Positions 56,391 to 64,000 of a stretch of 64,000 bases of DNA are shown in pieces. How positions within the stretch are numbered: the first letter of the stretch is position 1; each line of letters begins with the position of its first letter. The notes beneath the pieces are model-generated. The model did no database searches and was not told the origin of the DNA. It saw only the letters and a program-made list of their open reading frames with translations. The translations under genes and the position numbers were made by a program. Source of the stretch: Bifidobacterium catenulatum PV20-2 (GTDB taxonomy: Bacteria > Actinomycetota > Actinomycetes > Actinomycetales > Bifidobacteriaceae); NCBI RefSeq assembly GCF_000800455.1, contig NZ_CP007456.1:1984001-2048000 (forward strand). The letters are read 5' to 3'.

Positions 56391-58325
56391 CTACAGTATC
56401 GGGACAGCCAGCAAATACTGCGTGACGCCAGTCGCCTTTGCGGAGCCAGCCGACAGTCCAGACTGCATCGCACCGTCCAAAATCTCGGCCGCGGTAGCCA
56501 ACTCAACCGTCTCGTCGATCAAATCGCCATTATTTGGCGCAAACTCACTTTTCGCCAAACCGTAGCCCGAAATCGGCATCGAGCCGGTGGATTCGGAACC
56601 GCCATCCGAAGCGGCGGAATCGCCCTTCTTCGTGGAGCCATCCACTCCCCCAACCTTCGCCACGTTCTTCGACGTGGCGTCCGCGGCCGCGCCGAATGAC
56701 GGGCGCAATCCACCCGCATAGCTCATCACATCGTCCATGCTGATGGCGTTCTTGTCGTCAACCAAGCTGGAGGAATCGGCGGCATCGCCCTTGGCCTGCA
56801 CCCGTTCCGCCTTGTGCTGAGCCTTGGCGCGCGACTTCTCGGCCTTCGCGCACAACGCATGCCCAGCCGAAACGGCGTGCATTGAATCAAGCACCGAAGA
56901 GCCGTCAGCAGCGTCGGAATCCGATGTCTCGTCATCCGAATCCAGATGGTCAGCAAACCGCACGATGATCTGATGGAACGCGCTAGCCTGCCCGATGTGC
57001 TCGCTAGCGTCCGCCAACGCAGTCATCGCGGCGGAGACCTTGTCGGATGCGGTTTTGAGCTTCTCATTGCCCTTGATGCCGGCACGCACGTCGGCGATCG
57101 CCTGGTTTTCGTATTCGGATGCGGTGCCGGTGGTGGCGCCCAGTTCCTTGAGTCGAGCCGTGTATGCGTCGGTGAAGTCCATCGAATACGGAATCATCGC
57201 GGAGGACAGCTGTGACTGGCCGACGCTGTAATCCTTGGAGCCGCGCTGCTGCTCCTCACCCGCGCGTTTGCCTAGCTCTCTCACCAGCCCGGATGTGCCG
57301 CGCTGTTCGATGGTGCGGATCACCTCGTCGACCGCATCAGCGGCACCAATATGTCGGTAGGCGGCGCTCACGTCGTTGACGGCGTTGGCAAGATCCGCCA
57401 CGGACTTGGCTACAGGGGTGTCGCCGTTCAACTCGGATGCGGTGCCGAGAATGGCGGACAGCTGCGTGGAATTGCCGAGTGAGCCGGACAGATGCGTGGT
57501 ATACGAGCCGACATACGCCTCGACATAGGTGTCGAACGCCTGCTCATGCGCTTTGGAACGCGTTGAGATGGTCTGTTTGGCAATCGCTTTTTCGTTGTCC
57601 CGAAGCTTTTCCAGTTGAGAAATGAGCTTGCGATTGTACTGCGAACCAACGTTGGTCAACTCGTCCACCAGCGTCGCCGCACGCTTGGTGAGATCAGGCA
57701 GCGATTGGGCGGCATCGCCATCCACCGCGGCGACGGCTAGCGAGCTCATGGAGAAGCGATTCGCCGTCACATACGTGTTAAATGTTAGATCCTCACCGGG
57801 TTTGCCGGCTGCGGCCACCAGTGTCGAAGTGTTGTCCGACGAAACGGCCACACCGTCATCAGCGGTCACGTCATTGCCGACGCGGCTGGGGATGGTGAAA
57901 GCGACGATCGGTGTCAAATCGGCCGTTTTGTCGGCATCAACGGCATGCAGGGCGATGCGAACGCCAACCATTCCGGAAGCGCCGGAAATTTCGGAAGCGC
58001 TCACATTGGGACCGTCAAGAGTGAATGTGGCGGACACTTTCCACGGCATTGCCACAGTGCCTTTGGGAACGCGCTGTGATGCGTACGATGCAGAAGTTCC
58101 GCTTTGAGTCAGGAAAAGACGGCCAGGCTTGTCGATGGATTCATACGCGCTCATCACGTCACTTTGCGTCGCTTCGACCGCATATTGCCTGTTCTGCCGC
58201 ACGAACGTCGCCACATTGGCCGCATCGACGGCCACGACCGGAATCGCGGCGACAAGCGCCACAGCAGTAGCCGCGGAAAGATGGCGACGGACGTCCCGTG
58301 GATGAATCGTAAGTGCGTGACGCAT
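56391..58325 (-). CDS. Large secreted or membrane-anchored protein, unknown function
   Basis: A 644-residue protein that starts with a signal-like helix (AATAVALVAAIPVVAVDAA, about residues 17-36). The remainder is Ala/Ser/Asp-rich, mostly helical, with long heptad-like stretches (about 215-330 and 400-460) and a charged KRxxAKAQHKAERVQAK patch near 510. The C-terminus is mildly hydrophobic (VTQYLLAVPIL). The start at 58325 has GAGG 7 bases upstream. It may be a YhgE-like or surface coiled-coil protein; I do not recognise it. Confidence 0.72.
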   Translation of the reverse strand: MRHALTIHPRDVRRHLSAATAVALVAAIPVVAVDAANVATFVRQNRQYAVEATQSDVMSAYESIDKPGRLFLTQSGTSASYASQRVPKGTVAMPWKVSATFTLDGPNVSASEISGASGMVGVRIALHAVDADKTADLTPIVAFTIPSRVGNDVTADDGVAVSSDNTSTLVAAAGKPGEDLTFNTYVTANRFSMSSLAVAAVDGDAAQSLPDLTKRAATLVDELTNVGSQYNRKLISQLEKLRDNEKAIAKQTISTRSKAHEQAFDTYVEAYVGSYTTHLSGSLGNSTQLSAILGTASELNGDTPVAKSVADLANAVNDVSAAYRHIGAADAVDEVIRTIEQRGTSGLVRELGKRAGEEQQRGSKDYSVGQSQLSSAMIPYSMDFTDAYTARLKELGATTGTASEYENQAIADVRAGIKGNEKLKTASDKVSAAMTALADASEHIGQASAFHQIIVRFADHLDSDDETSDSDAADGSSVLDSMHAVSAGHALCAKAEKSRAKAQHKAERVQAKGDAADSSSLVDDKNAISMDDVMSYAGGLRPSFGAAADATSKNVAKVGGVDGSTKKGDSAASDGGSESTGSMPISGYGLAKSEFAPNNGDLIDETVELATAAEILDGAMQSGLSAGSAKATGVTQYLLAVPIL

Positions 58326-58432
58326 GCCGGACCTCGCAATCGCAATTACAAATGCCTGAAATACTTTCCAAAGCATTCAATGTAGCGCCCGGCATGCCCC
58401 GAAATACTTGTTTTCCGCCGAAAACAGACAGG

Positions 58433-58846
58433 TCAGGCGAATACGTCGAGCACGCCCGGATCTCCACCGTTTTCGGCGATGCGCTTATGCCTGCGCTTAG
58501 CTTCGGTCACCACGAATTCGCGGTACATTTCGGCGATATCGGGGTCAAGACCCGCGTCGACGGCAATGCGATGCAGACGCTTGATCTGGTAATCTTCACG
58601 CTTGTAATCGGCCGGCGCGAAGCCCGCACGCGCCTTCAGCACGCCCACTTGAGACGTGTATTTGAAGCGTTCCGCCAGCAGGGAGACCATGGCCGTATCG
58701 ACATTGTCGATCGACTGGCGCAACGCGGCGATTTTCGCCACGGCGTCGGCGACCTCAGGATTGCTTTGCGCGGTACTTGCATCGATGATGGTTTCGGTTT
58801 CGTGTTCTTCTTCTGGCCGAAGCCAGTCGTGTTCGCTATCGCTCAT
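58433..58846 (-). CDS. Chorismate mutase, AroQ class
   Basis: A 137-residue all-helical protein: an acidic N-terminal extension of about 35 residues, then the AroQ helix IAALRQSIDNVDTAMVSLLAERFKYTSQVGVLKAR, and YKREDYQIKRLHRIA. It turns chorismate into prephenate for Phe and Tyr. It stands alone, not fused to prephenate dehydratase. A -10 box 7 bases upstream suggests a leaderless mRNA. Confidence 0.92.
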   Translation of the reverse strand: MSDSEHDWLRPEEEHETETIIDASTAQSNPEVADAVAKIAALRQSIDNVDTAMVSLLAERFKYTSQVGVLKARAGFAPADYKREDYQIKRLHRIAVDAGLDPDIAEMYREFVVTEAKRRHKRIAENGGDPGVLDVFA

Positions 58847-58853
58847 GCGTACA

Positions 58854-58859
58854 AGACTA
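58854..58859 (-). promoter_or_regulatory. -10 box of a leaderless chorismate mutase promoter
   Basis: TAGTCT on the minus strand ends 7 bases before the ATG at 58846, within the 24-base gap after the Lrp gene. Confidence 0.62.
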
Positions 58860-58870
58860 CCGCGCGAATG

Positions 58871-59347
58871 TCACTTGGAGAAGTACCGTTGCAGCACAAT
58901 CGTGGTTTCCGTGCTCACCGGCACCGTCTGATGAATGACATTCAGCAGATCCTCAAGCTTGCCTGGCGAGGCCGCGCGCACCGTCAGCATGTAGCTGGGA
59001 GAACCGGCAACGGAATCGCACGACATAATGCCATCGATATCCTGCAACTTGTCGGGAATCTCGGATTCCTTGGAATAGTCGATCGGCGTAACCGCAATGT
59101 AGGCACGCACGGCAAGCCCGCGCCTCTCATCGTCAATGACGGCCTTGTAGCCGAGAATCACATCGCGACGTTCCAACTTCTGTACGCGCGACTGCACCGC
59201 GGAAATCGACAGTCCCGTAGCGTCCGAAAGCTGGGACAGCGTGGCGCGGCCATCCTCCTCCAACATGCGGAGAATGGTCTCGTCGATGTCGTCGAATTGG
59301 CCCACGTTCGCGTGCGTAGTGTCGGGTTCGTTGCCGTTGCCTGTCAT
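58871..59347 (-). CDS. Lrp/AsnC-family transcriptional regulator
   Basis: A 158-residue protein with an N-terminal helix-turn-helix (LSQLSDATGLSISAVQSRVQKLERRDVI) and a C-terminal RAM/ACT-like sensing domain (VRAYIAVTPIDYSKESEI to ETTIVLQRYFSK). These proteins sense amino acids. The start at 59347 has AAAGGGG upstream; the open frame continues 10 codons further. The neighbouring chorismate mutase is a candidate target by position only. Confidence 0.93.
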   Translation of the reverse strand: MTGNGNEPDTTHANVGQFDDIDETILRMLEEDGRATLSQLSDATGLSISAVQSRVQKLERRDVILGYKAVIDDERRGLAVRAYIAVTPIDYSKESEIPDKLQDIDGIMSCDSVAGSPSYMLTVRAASPGKLEDLLNVIHQTVPVSTETTIVLQRYFSK

Positions 59348-59727
59348 ACATACCCCTTTCCAACAAGCATTCTGCATCGGCCCGGCGGGACCGACTCCCC
59401 TATGCAGCTCACAGTTCGTCTATTACCATATCCACCCCAACACACAATCCGTCAACCGCGTTTTCGTAACGTTTCCGACGAATTTCGTTTTTCAATCACT
59501 TGTTTTTTATTTTTTACACATCTCCTCTTGTAAGGCAATACGTTTTTCGTCTTTCAACTTTTGCTTTCGTATTTTTTAGCATGTCGGAATTTATGTATCG
59601 CATGTCCACAACGTGATCACCCACGCATCCGCAATACCTTGCGGCTATGCGAAAGGGTCGTATGACGATTGTCATACGACCCTTGGCTTGCTTACCGCAA
59701 ATTGCGATCACTCGCAACTAATTGCGC
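59348..59727. other. Intergenic region between rho and the Lrp gene
   Basis: No gene is supported. It is A+T-rich near 59460-59600 and holds the rho hairpin at 59653-59684. The Lrp promoter should lie in the A+T-rich part but no clear -35/-10 pair was identified. Confidence 0.4.
59653..59684. terminator. Terminator hairpin after rho
   Basis: A perfect 14-bp stem (AAGGGTCGTATGAC with GTCATACGACCCTT) has a 4-base loop. It lies 44 bases beyond the rho stop. Only TT follows the last pair, so T-tract support is weak. Confidence 0.7.
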
Positions 59728-61830
59728 TCAATTACTGCCGTTATTCGCGGCATTGCCGCTTTGCTGGATCAGCGACGCCATGAAGTCACGGTTGGTCGCG
59801 GTCTTCTTCAGACGCGGCACGAGCGTCTGGTAGGCCTGCTCAGGCTCGAGACCGCCAAGCAGTCGGCGCAGACGGTAGATGATCGGCAGTTCCTGCGGAT
59901 CGGTGATAAGCTCCTCGCGGCGGGTGCCAGAAGCGTTCACGTCGATGGCCGGGAACAGGCGCTTGTCTGCCAGTTCGCGGCTCAGACGCAGTTCCATGTT
60001 GCCGGTGCCCTTGAACTCCTCGAAAATCACCTCGTCCATCTTGGAACCGGTTTCCACCAGAGCGGAGGAGATGATGGTCAGGGAACCGCCGTTTTCGATG
60101 TTGCGGGCGGCGCCGAAGAACTTCTTCGGCGGATACAGCGCTTGGGCGTCAACACCGCCGGACAGGATACGGACGGAAGCCGGGGCCGCGATATTGTAGG
60201 CACGGGCCAGACGGGTCATGGAGTCGAGCAGCACCACCACGTCCTGACCGAGCTCCACGAGACGCTTCGCACGCTCGATGGCGAGTTCGGCGACGGTGGT
60301 GTGGTCGGAGGCCGGGCGGTCGAAGGTGGAGGAAATCACTTCGCCCTGCACCGTGCGTTCCATATCGGTGACCTCTTCCGGACGTTCGTCCACGAGCACG
60401 ACCATCAGGTGAACTTCCGGATTGTTGGTGGCGATCGCGTTGGCGATGTTCTGCAGGGTGATGGTCTTGCCGGCCTTCGGTGGAGACACGATCAGACCAC
60501 GCTGTCCCTTGCCGATCGGCGCCACAATGTCGATGAGGCGACCGGTGAGCTTGTTCGGCGCGGTTTCCTGCTTCAGACGCTCCTGCGGATACAGCGGGGT
60601 GAGCTTGTTAAACTGCGGACGGTTCTGCGCGGCCTCGACGGTCATGCCGTTGATGGAGTCGATGGACTGCAGGGGTACGAACTTCTGACGCTGGTTACGG
60701 CGGTCGCCCTCACGCGGGGTGCGGATGGAACCATGCACCGCATCGCCCTTGCGCAGGCCATACTTCTTGACCTGTCCCATGGAAACGTACACGTCGTTCG
60801 GGCCCGGCAGATAGCCGGAAGTACGCACGAAAGCGTAGGAATCGAGCACGTCGACGATGCCTGCGACTGGCACGAGATCCTCTTTCGGTTCCTCGTGGCG
60901 CTGTTCGCGTTCGACATTGCGATCCGTGCGCTCGTTACGGTCGGCACGATCATTACGATCATTACGCTCGCTGTTACGGCCACGGCGATCGTCACGCTCG
61001 TCATAATCGCGGTCACGTCCGCGCAGACGGCGTCCGCGACGATCCATACGATCGCCCCTGTCGCTGGCACGGCCACGGCCACGACGCGCGAAATCACCAT
61101 CCTCGGTTTCGTCATGGCGCTCGTTGTCCTCGTTGCCCTGCGAAGGCAACGTGGCGAGAATATCGTCGAGATCACGCACGACATCCTCATCCTTCAACTC
61201 CTCCACCGCACGGCGACGGCGACGTGGCTCGGCATCGGCCTCATCATCCTTGCGATAGCGACGACGGTCGTCCTGCTTCGGCGAAGCATCATCCAATCCC
61301 AATTCGGCAAGCAGATCGGTGGCTGATTCCGTATCACGGCGACGACGGCGCTTCGGAGTCTCGTCGAGGCTGTCCAAAGCGTTCACAGCGGCCATAACGT
61401 CCGCAGTATCCTCGCTTGCCGGCGCTTCAGCCTGCTTACGGCGGCTGGAGCGCTCGGAACGATCAGTGCGCTCGACGCGGGTCCTTCTAGAGGTTCTGGA
61501 AGCCGGTTTTTCGGAATTCTCAACATCATCGGCCTTGACTTCGGCAGCCTCAGCAGGCTTACCGGCCTCTTCGGCCTTACCAGCCGCGACCTCAGCGTCT
61601 GCGGATGGAATTGCGGTCTGAGCTGCCGGTGCAGCCGAAGCGGCGGACGCTGCGGACTTCGGGGCGCGGACGGTCACGCCGGCCGGCGCCTCGCCGCCGG
61701 AACGAGCGGCCTGAAGCGTCGCGATAAGTTCCGGCTTACGCATGGTGGAGGTGCCACGAAGGCCCATCTGCTTGGCGAGCTCCTTGAGCTCAGGCAGTTT
61801 CATATCTTCAAGATTCGGGCTGGTTGCCAC
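59728..61830 (-). CDS. rho: Transcription termination factor Rho
   Basis: A 700-residue hexameric RNA helicase. The N-terminal helical part (LKELAKQMGLRGTSTMRK) is followed by an Arg/Asp/Glu-rich, low-complexity insertion of about 280 residues with many RNDR/DRNER repeats. Then come the RNA-binding cold-shock-like domain (VLDSYAFVRTSGYLPGPNDVYVS), Walker A SPPKAGKTITLQ, VDERPEEVTDM and the Q/R-loop region. E. coli Rho is 419 residues; the long insertion is a known actinobacterial feature. The start is GTG at 61830 with AAGGAAAGG upstream. Confidence 0.96.
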   Translation of the reverse strand: MATSPNLEDMKLPELKELAKQMGLRGTSTMRKPELIATLQAARSGGEAPAGVTVRAPKSAASAASAAPAAQTAIPSADAEVAAGKAEEAGKPAEAAEVKADDVENSEKPASRTSRRTRVERTDRSERSSRRKQAEAPASEDTADVMAAVNALDSLDETPKRRRRRDTESATDLLAELGLDDASPKQDDRRRYRKDDEADAEPRRRRRAVEELKDEDVVRDLDDILATLPSQGNEDNERHDETEDGDFARRGRGRASDRGDRMDRRGRRLRGRDRDYDERDDRRGRNSERNDRNDRADRNERTDRNVEREQRHEEPKEDLVPVAGIVDVLDSYAFVRTSGYLPGPNDVYVSMGQVKKYGLRKGDAVHGSIRTPREGDRRNQRQKFVPLQSIDSINGMTVEAAQNRPQFNKLTPLYPQERLKQETAPNKLTGRLIDIVAPIGKGQRGLIVSPPKAGKTITLQNIANAIATNNPEVHLMVVLVDERPEEVTDMERTVQGEVISSTFDRPASDHTTVAELAIERAKRLVELGQDVVVLLDSMTRLARAYNIAAPASVRILSGGVDAQALYPPKKFFGAARNIENGGSLTIISSALVETGSKMDEVIFEEFKGTGNMELRLSRELADKRLFPAIDVNASGTRREELITDPQELPIIYRLRRLLGGLEPEQAYQTLVPRLKKTATNRDFMASLIQQSGNAANNGSN

Positions 61831-62030
61831 TGGTTTTGCCTTTCCTTAGCTTCCGCAGGCACACGCCCGCGACAGCTGTAAAAAAGAGATACGGAAATGT
61901 TCCGCCACTGAAAGTCCGCCGCGAAATATCACGGTTTTCGAACTTCCCTAACCATACAACGTTATCCAGACCAACGCAACGCAGGCGTGCCAACGTATTC
62001 ACGCCAACCGCAAATCACAAATCACAATGC

Positions 62031-62065
62031 AAAAGACCCGTCATGCGATCACACGACGGGTCTTT
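62031..62065 (-). terminator. Terminator of the FAD oxidoreductase gene
   Basis: On the minus strand AAAGACCCGTC pairs with GACGGGTCTTT around a 12-base loop and runs into TTTT, 35 bases beyond the stop. Confidence 0.85.
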
Positions 62066-62099
62066 GCCAGCAACAACAGCATGTAGGACTTACTGAAAC

Positions 62100-63689
62100 T
62101 TACTTTTCCTCGTGGTAGCTCTTGTCGGTATTGACGGACCACACGTTCTTCTTGGACGTCTTGCCATTCTTGATATTGCCGACGGCCTCGATGGCGGTTG
62201 CCATGGAATGATCCATGTTGTTGTAGCGGTGCTGGCCGTTACGGCCGACACAGTACAGATTACCGAAGGAATCAAGGTATTCCACGAGCTCAGACATGCG
62301 GTCGTACGTGTCGAAGTAGGCCGGATACGCCTTCTTCACGCGCTCACGATGGGAATCGATCACGTCCTGCGGGCCGTTGATGATCTGCATGCGGGTGAGC
62401 TCCTGGATGGCGAACTTCTTCGCCTCCTCGTCAGACATGTTCCAGAAGGAATCACCCTCCTCGCAGAAGTATTCAAGGCCGATCCACACGGTGTTGTCAA
62501 CATCCTTAACCAGATACGGGCTCCAGTTGTTGAAGATCTGCAGGCGGCCGACCTTATAGCCCGGATCCTGCACATAAATCCAGCAATCAGGCACGATCGG
62601 CGGATTGCCAAGGGTGGGAATGTCGGTGGTGTTCGGCAAGCGCAGATGATTGACGAGCAGACCGACGGTCACGAAATCACGGTACGGCAGGCCGTTAGCG
62701 ATTTCGGTCATATCCTTCGGCGCGGGCTTGCTGGAAGCATCCACGGCGTTGATGAGATCCTTGACCGGCATGGAAGAAATGAAGTCGTCCGCAGCCATTT
62801 CGGTACGATTGCCTTCGGAATCCTCATACACCACGGAAGCGATCTTGCCGTCAGCCTGGCGAATCTCCACCACATTGGCATCGGTAATGACTTTCACGCC
62901 CGCGGCCTCGCAGTTGGCCTCCACGGTTTCCCACAGCTGGCCCGGACCATACTTCGGATACCAGAATTCCTCAATCAGCGAGGTTTCAACCTCAGCATTG
63001 CTGCGCTTCTTCGGCAAGAGCTTCTGGAACGCGTTCTTCAGCACGCCCATAATGCTCAGGCCCTTGACGCGCTGCGCACCCCAATCGGCGGAAATCTGGG
63101 ACGGATGGCGACCCCACAGCTTCTCGGTATACCCCTCGAAGAACATGGAATACAGCTTGCGGCCGAAACGATTGATGTAGAAGTTCTCCAGATTGTCTTC
63201 CGGCAGCTTGTGCACCATGGACTTCAGATAGCTGAAACCGGCAACCAACGTAAGCTTCGGACCCATGGCCTTCAACGTGTTGGCACTCAGGGAAATCGGG
63301 TAGTCAAAGAAGTGGCGGTTCCAGTAAATACGAGACACGCGATGACGCTTGAGCATCACCTTGTCTTCGACTTCCGGATCCGGTCCGCCCGGTTCCATAT
63401 CGTGCTCACGACCGAGCTTCTTGTCATCATAGCTTGGCGCGCCCTGCAGCGGCAGGACCCCCTTCCACCAATCCATGATGCGTTCGTCCTTCGAGAAGAA
63501 ACGATGGCCACCAATATCCATACGGTTGCCATCATGCTTGACGGTGCGGGAGATGCCGCCGAATTCGCGGGTCGCTTCCAACACGGTCACGTCGTAGTTC
63601 TCGGAGCCACCGTCCTTGACGAGCTCCCAAGCGGCGGTCAGGCCTGCAGGGCCACCGCCGATAATCACCACGGATTGCTTTTGCGTCAC
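62100..63689 (-). CDS. FAD-dependent NAD(P)-binding oxidoreductase (amine-oxidase or UGM-like)
   Basis: A 529-residue flavoprotein. The dinucleotide-binding motif VVIIGGGPAGLTAAWEL starts at residue 7, followed by the FAD ribose acidic residue in VLEATREFGGISR and the GG motif HRFF. The C-terminal FAD-contact segment is NLYCVGRNGQHRYNNMDHSM. The whole pattern is like UDP-galactopyranose mutase and protoporphyrinogen oxidase-type proteins, but at 529 residues it is longer than classic mutases (about 380). A role in galactofuranose or other cell-wall sugar metabolism is possible. GTG start with AAGGAG about 10 bases upstream. Confidence 0.82.
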   Translation of the reverse strand: MTQKQSVVIIGGGPAGLTAAWELVKDGGSENYDVTVLEATREFGGISRTVKHDGNRMDIGGHRFFSKDERIMDWWKGVLPLQGAPSYDDKKLGREHDMEPGGPDPEVEDKVMLKRHRVSRIYWNRHFFDYPISLSANTLKAMGPKLTLVAGFSYLKSMVHKLPEDNLENFYINRFGRKLYSMFFEGYTEKLWGRHPSQISADWGAQRVKGLSIMGVLKNAFQKLLPKKRSNAEVETSLIEEFWYPKYGPGQLWETVEANCEAAGVKVITDANVVEIRQADGKIASVVYEDSEGNRTEMAADDFISSMPVKDLINAVDASSKPAPKDMTEIANGLPYRDFVTVGLLVNHLRLPNTTDIPTLGNPPIVPDCWIYVQDPGYKVGRLQIFNNWSPYLVKDVDNTVWIGLEYFCEEGDSFWNMSDEEAKKFAIQELTRMQIINGPQDVIDSHRERVKKAYPAYFDTYDRMSELVEYLDSFGNLYCVGRNGQHRYNNMDHSMATAIEAVGNIKNGKTSKKNVWSVNTDKSYHEEK

Positions 63690-63877
63690 TTTGAGGTCTC
63701 CTTATGAAAACAAAAATCCCTGATAGTCTACCCGAGGGTAGGGAAACGAACATCGCAACTTGTGCGAATGCTTACAAAATCAAGCCAAGTCAGGCAATGC
63801 CAAGCCGAGCTGTCTAAAACAAGCAAGGCAATATCAGGCCAAGCAAAGCGATGCGCGACCACGCACGACCATATCGA

Positions 63878-64000
63878 CTATATGGAATCAGGAATGTCGA
63901 TATCGGTTTTCTGCACTTCCTCGACATTGACGTCCTTGAAAGTGACGATACGCACATTCTTGACGAAACGGCTGGAACGATAGACATCCCACACCCACGC
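63878..64000 (-). CDS. 3' end of an unidentified protein gene
   Basis: The last 40 codons of an open frame on the minus strand end in TAG at 63878-63880. The visible peptide includes WVWDVYRSSRFVKNVRIVTF and ends DIDIPDSI. The gene continues beyond the window and lies upstream of the FAD oxidoreductase on the same strand, 188 bases away. The family cannot be told from this piece. Confidence 0.6.
   Translation of the reverse strand, partial: AWVWDVYRSSRFVKNVRIVTFKDVNVEEVQKTDIDIPDSI

Noticed and set aside
59722..63707. Plus-strand open frames of about 530 codons opposite rho and the FAD oxidoreductase
   Set aside because: Antisense shadows; the opposite frames have complete, recognisable proteins.

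Overview
The window is a chromosomal segment of a Bifidobacterium, most likely a human-gut species; I cannot fix the species from sequence alone. The supporting evidence is the high-GC coding DNA, an araB-araD-araA operon under LacI-type operators, an ATP synthase operon in actinobacterial gene order, a GlnR-type orphan regulator, NucS/EndoMS, a Maf-NUDIX fusion, a long-insert Rho, and a fused four-domain ABC exporter. About 40 protein genes, two tRNAs (Arg-CCG and initiator Met) and one complete insertion sequence are supported.

Layout. 1-3625: 3' truncated fused ABC exporter. 3789-5146: intact IS256/IS1249-type element with 8-bp target duplications, inserted between that exporter and an acyl-CoA synthetase (5626-7449). 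7770-13082: arabinose block araB-araD-araA with its divergent-looking but same-strand LacI regulator and three operators. 13159-20726: amino-acid block (Maf-NUDIX, thrB, hom, lysA, argS), followed by an amino-acid permease and RidA. 23009-28360: tRNA-Arg, a CYTH protein, a CnoX-like thioredoxin/TPR protein, two envelope proteins and an FKBP lipoprotein. 28420-36205: nucS and atpBEFHAGDC. 36703-41709: metA, tRNA-fMet, a sortase-anchored surface protein and glgE, with three perfect DnaA boxes between the last two. 41836-47123: an A+T-rich island. 47320-63689: ppa, mntP, a GlnR-like regulator, nth, an anchored peptide-binding protein, valS, an unknown secreted protein, chorismate mutase, an Lrp regulator, rho and a FAD oxidoreductase. 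The last 123 bases are the tail of another gene.

The most interesting region is 41836-47123. It encodes a lactococcin-972-like secreted bacteriocin, a DUF1430-type bacteriocin-associated membrane protein, an ABC ATPase and, last in the same operon, an unrecognised 63-residue secreted peptide ending in a two-cysteine, tryptophan-rich tail. A LuxR-type response regulator and a divergent histidine kinase are transcribed away from it, and a perfect 7-5-7 inverted repeat lies in the shared control region. Its base composition differs clearly from both flanks, which suggests horizontal acquisition.

A second window-wide pattern is leaderless transcription. At least nine genes (argS, the CYTH gene, the FKBP gene, metA, glgE, nth, the peptide-binding protein gene, valS and chorismate mutase) have a TANNNT-like -10 box (CATAAT at metA) exactly 6-7 bases before the start codon and mostly no Shine-Dalgarno sequence, so mRNA would begin at or within a base or so of the start codon. 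Genes inside operons instead carry ordinary AGGAG sites.

Functional links: arabinose is converted by AraA, AraB and AraD to xylulose 5-phosphate, which feeds the bifid shunt; hom, thrB, lysA and metA cover the aspartate family of amino acids; the atp operon supplies the proton-pumping ATPase used for pH homeostasis in this fermentative genus; GlgE supplies alpha-glucan from maltose 1-phosphate.
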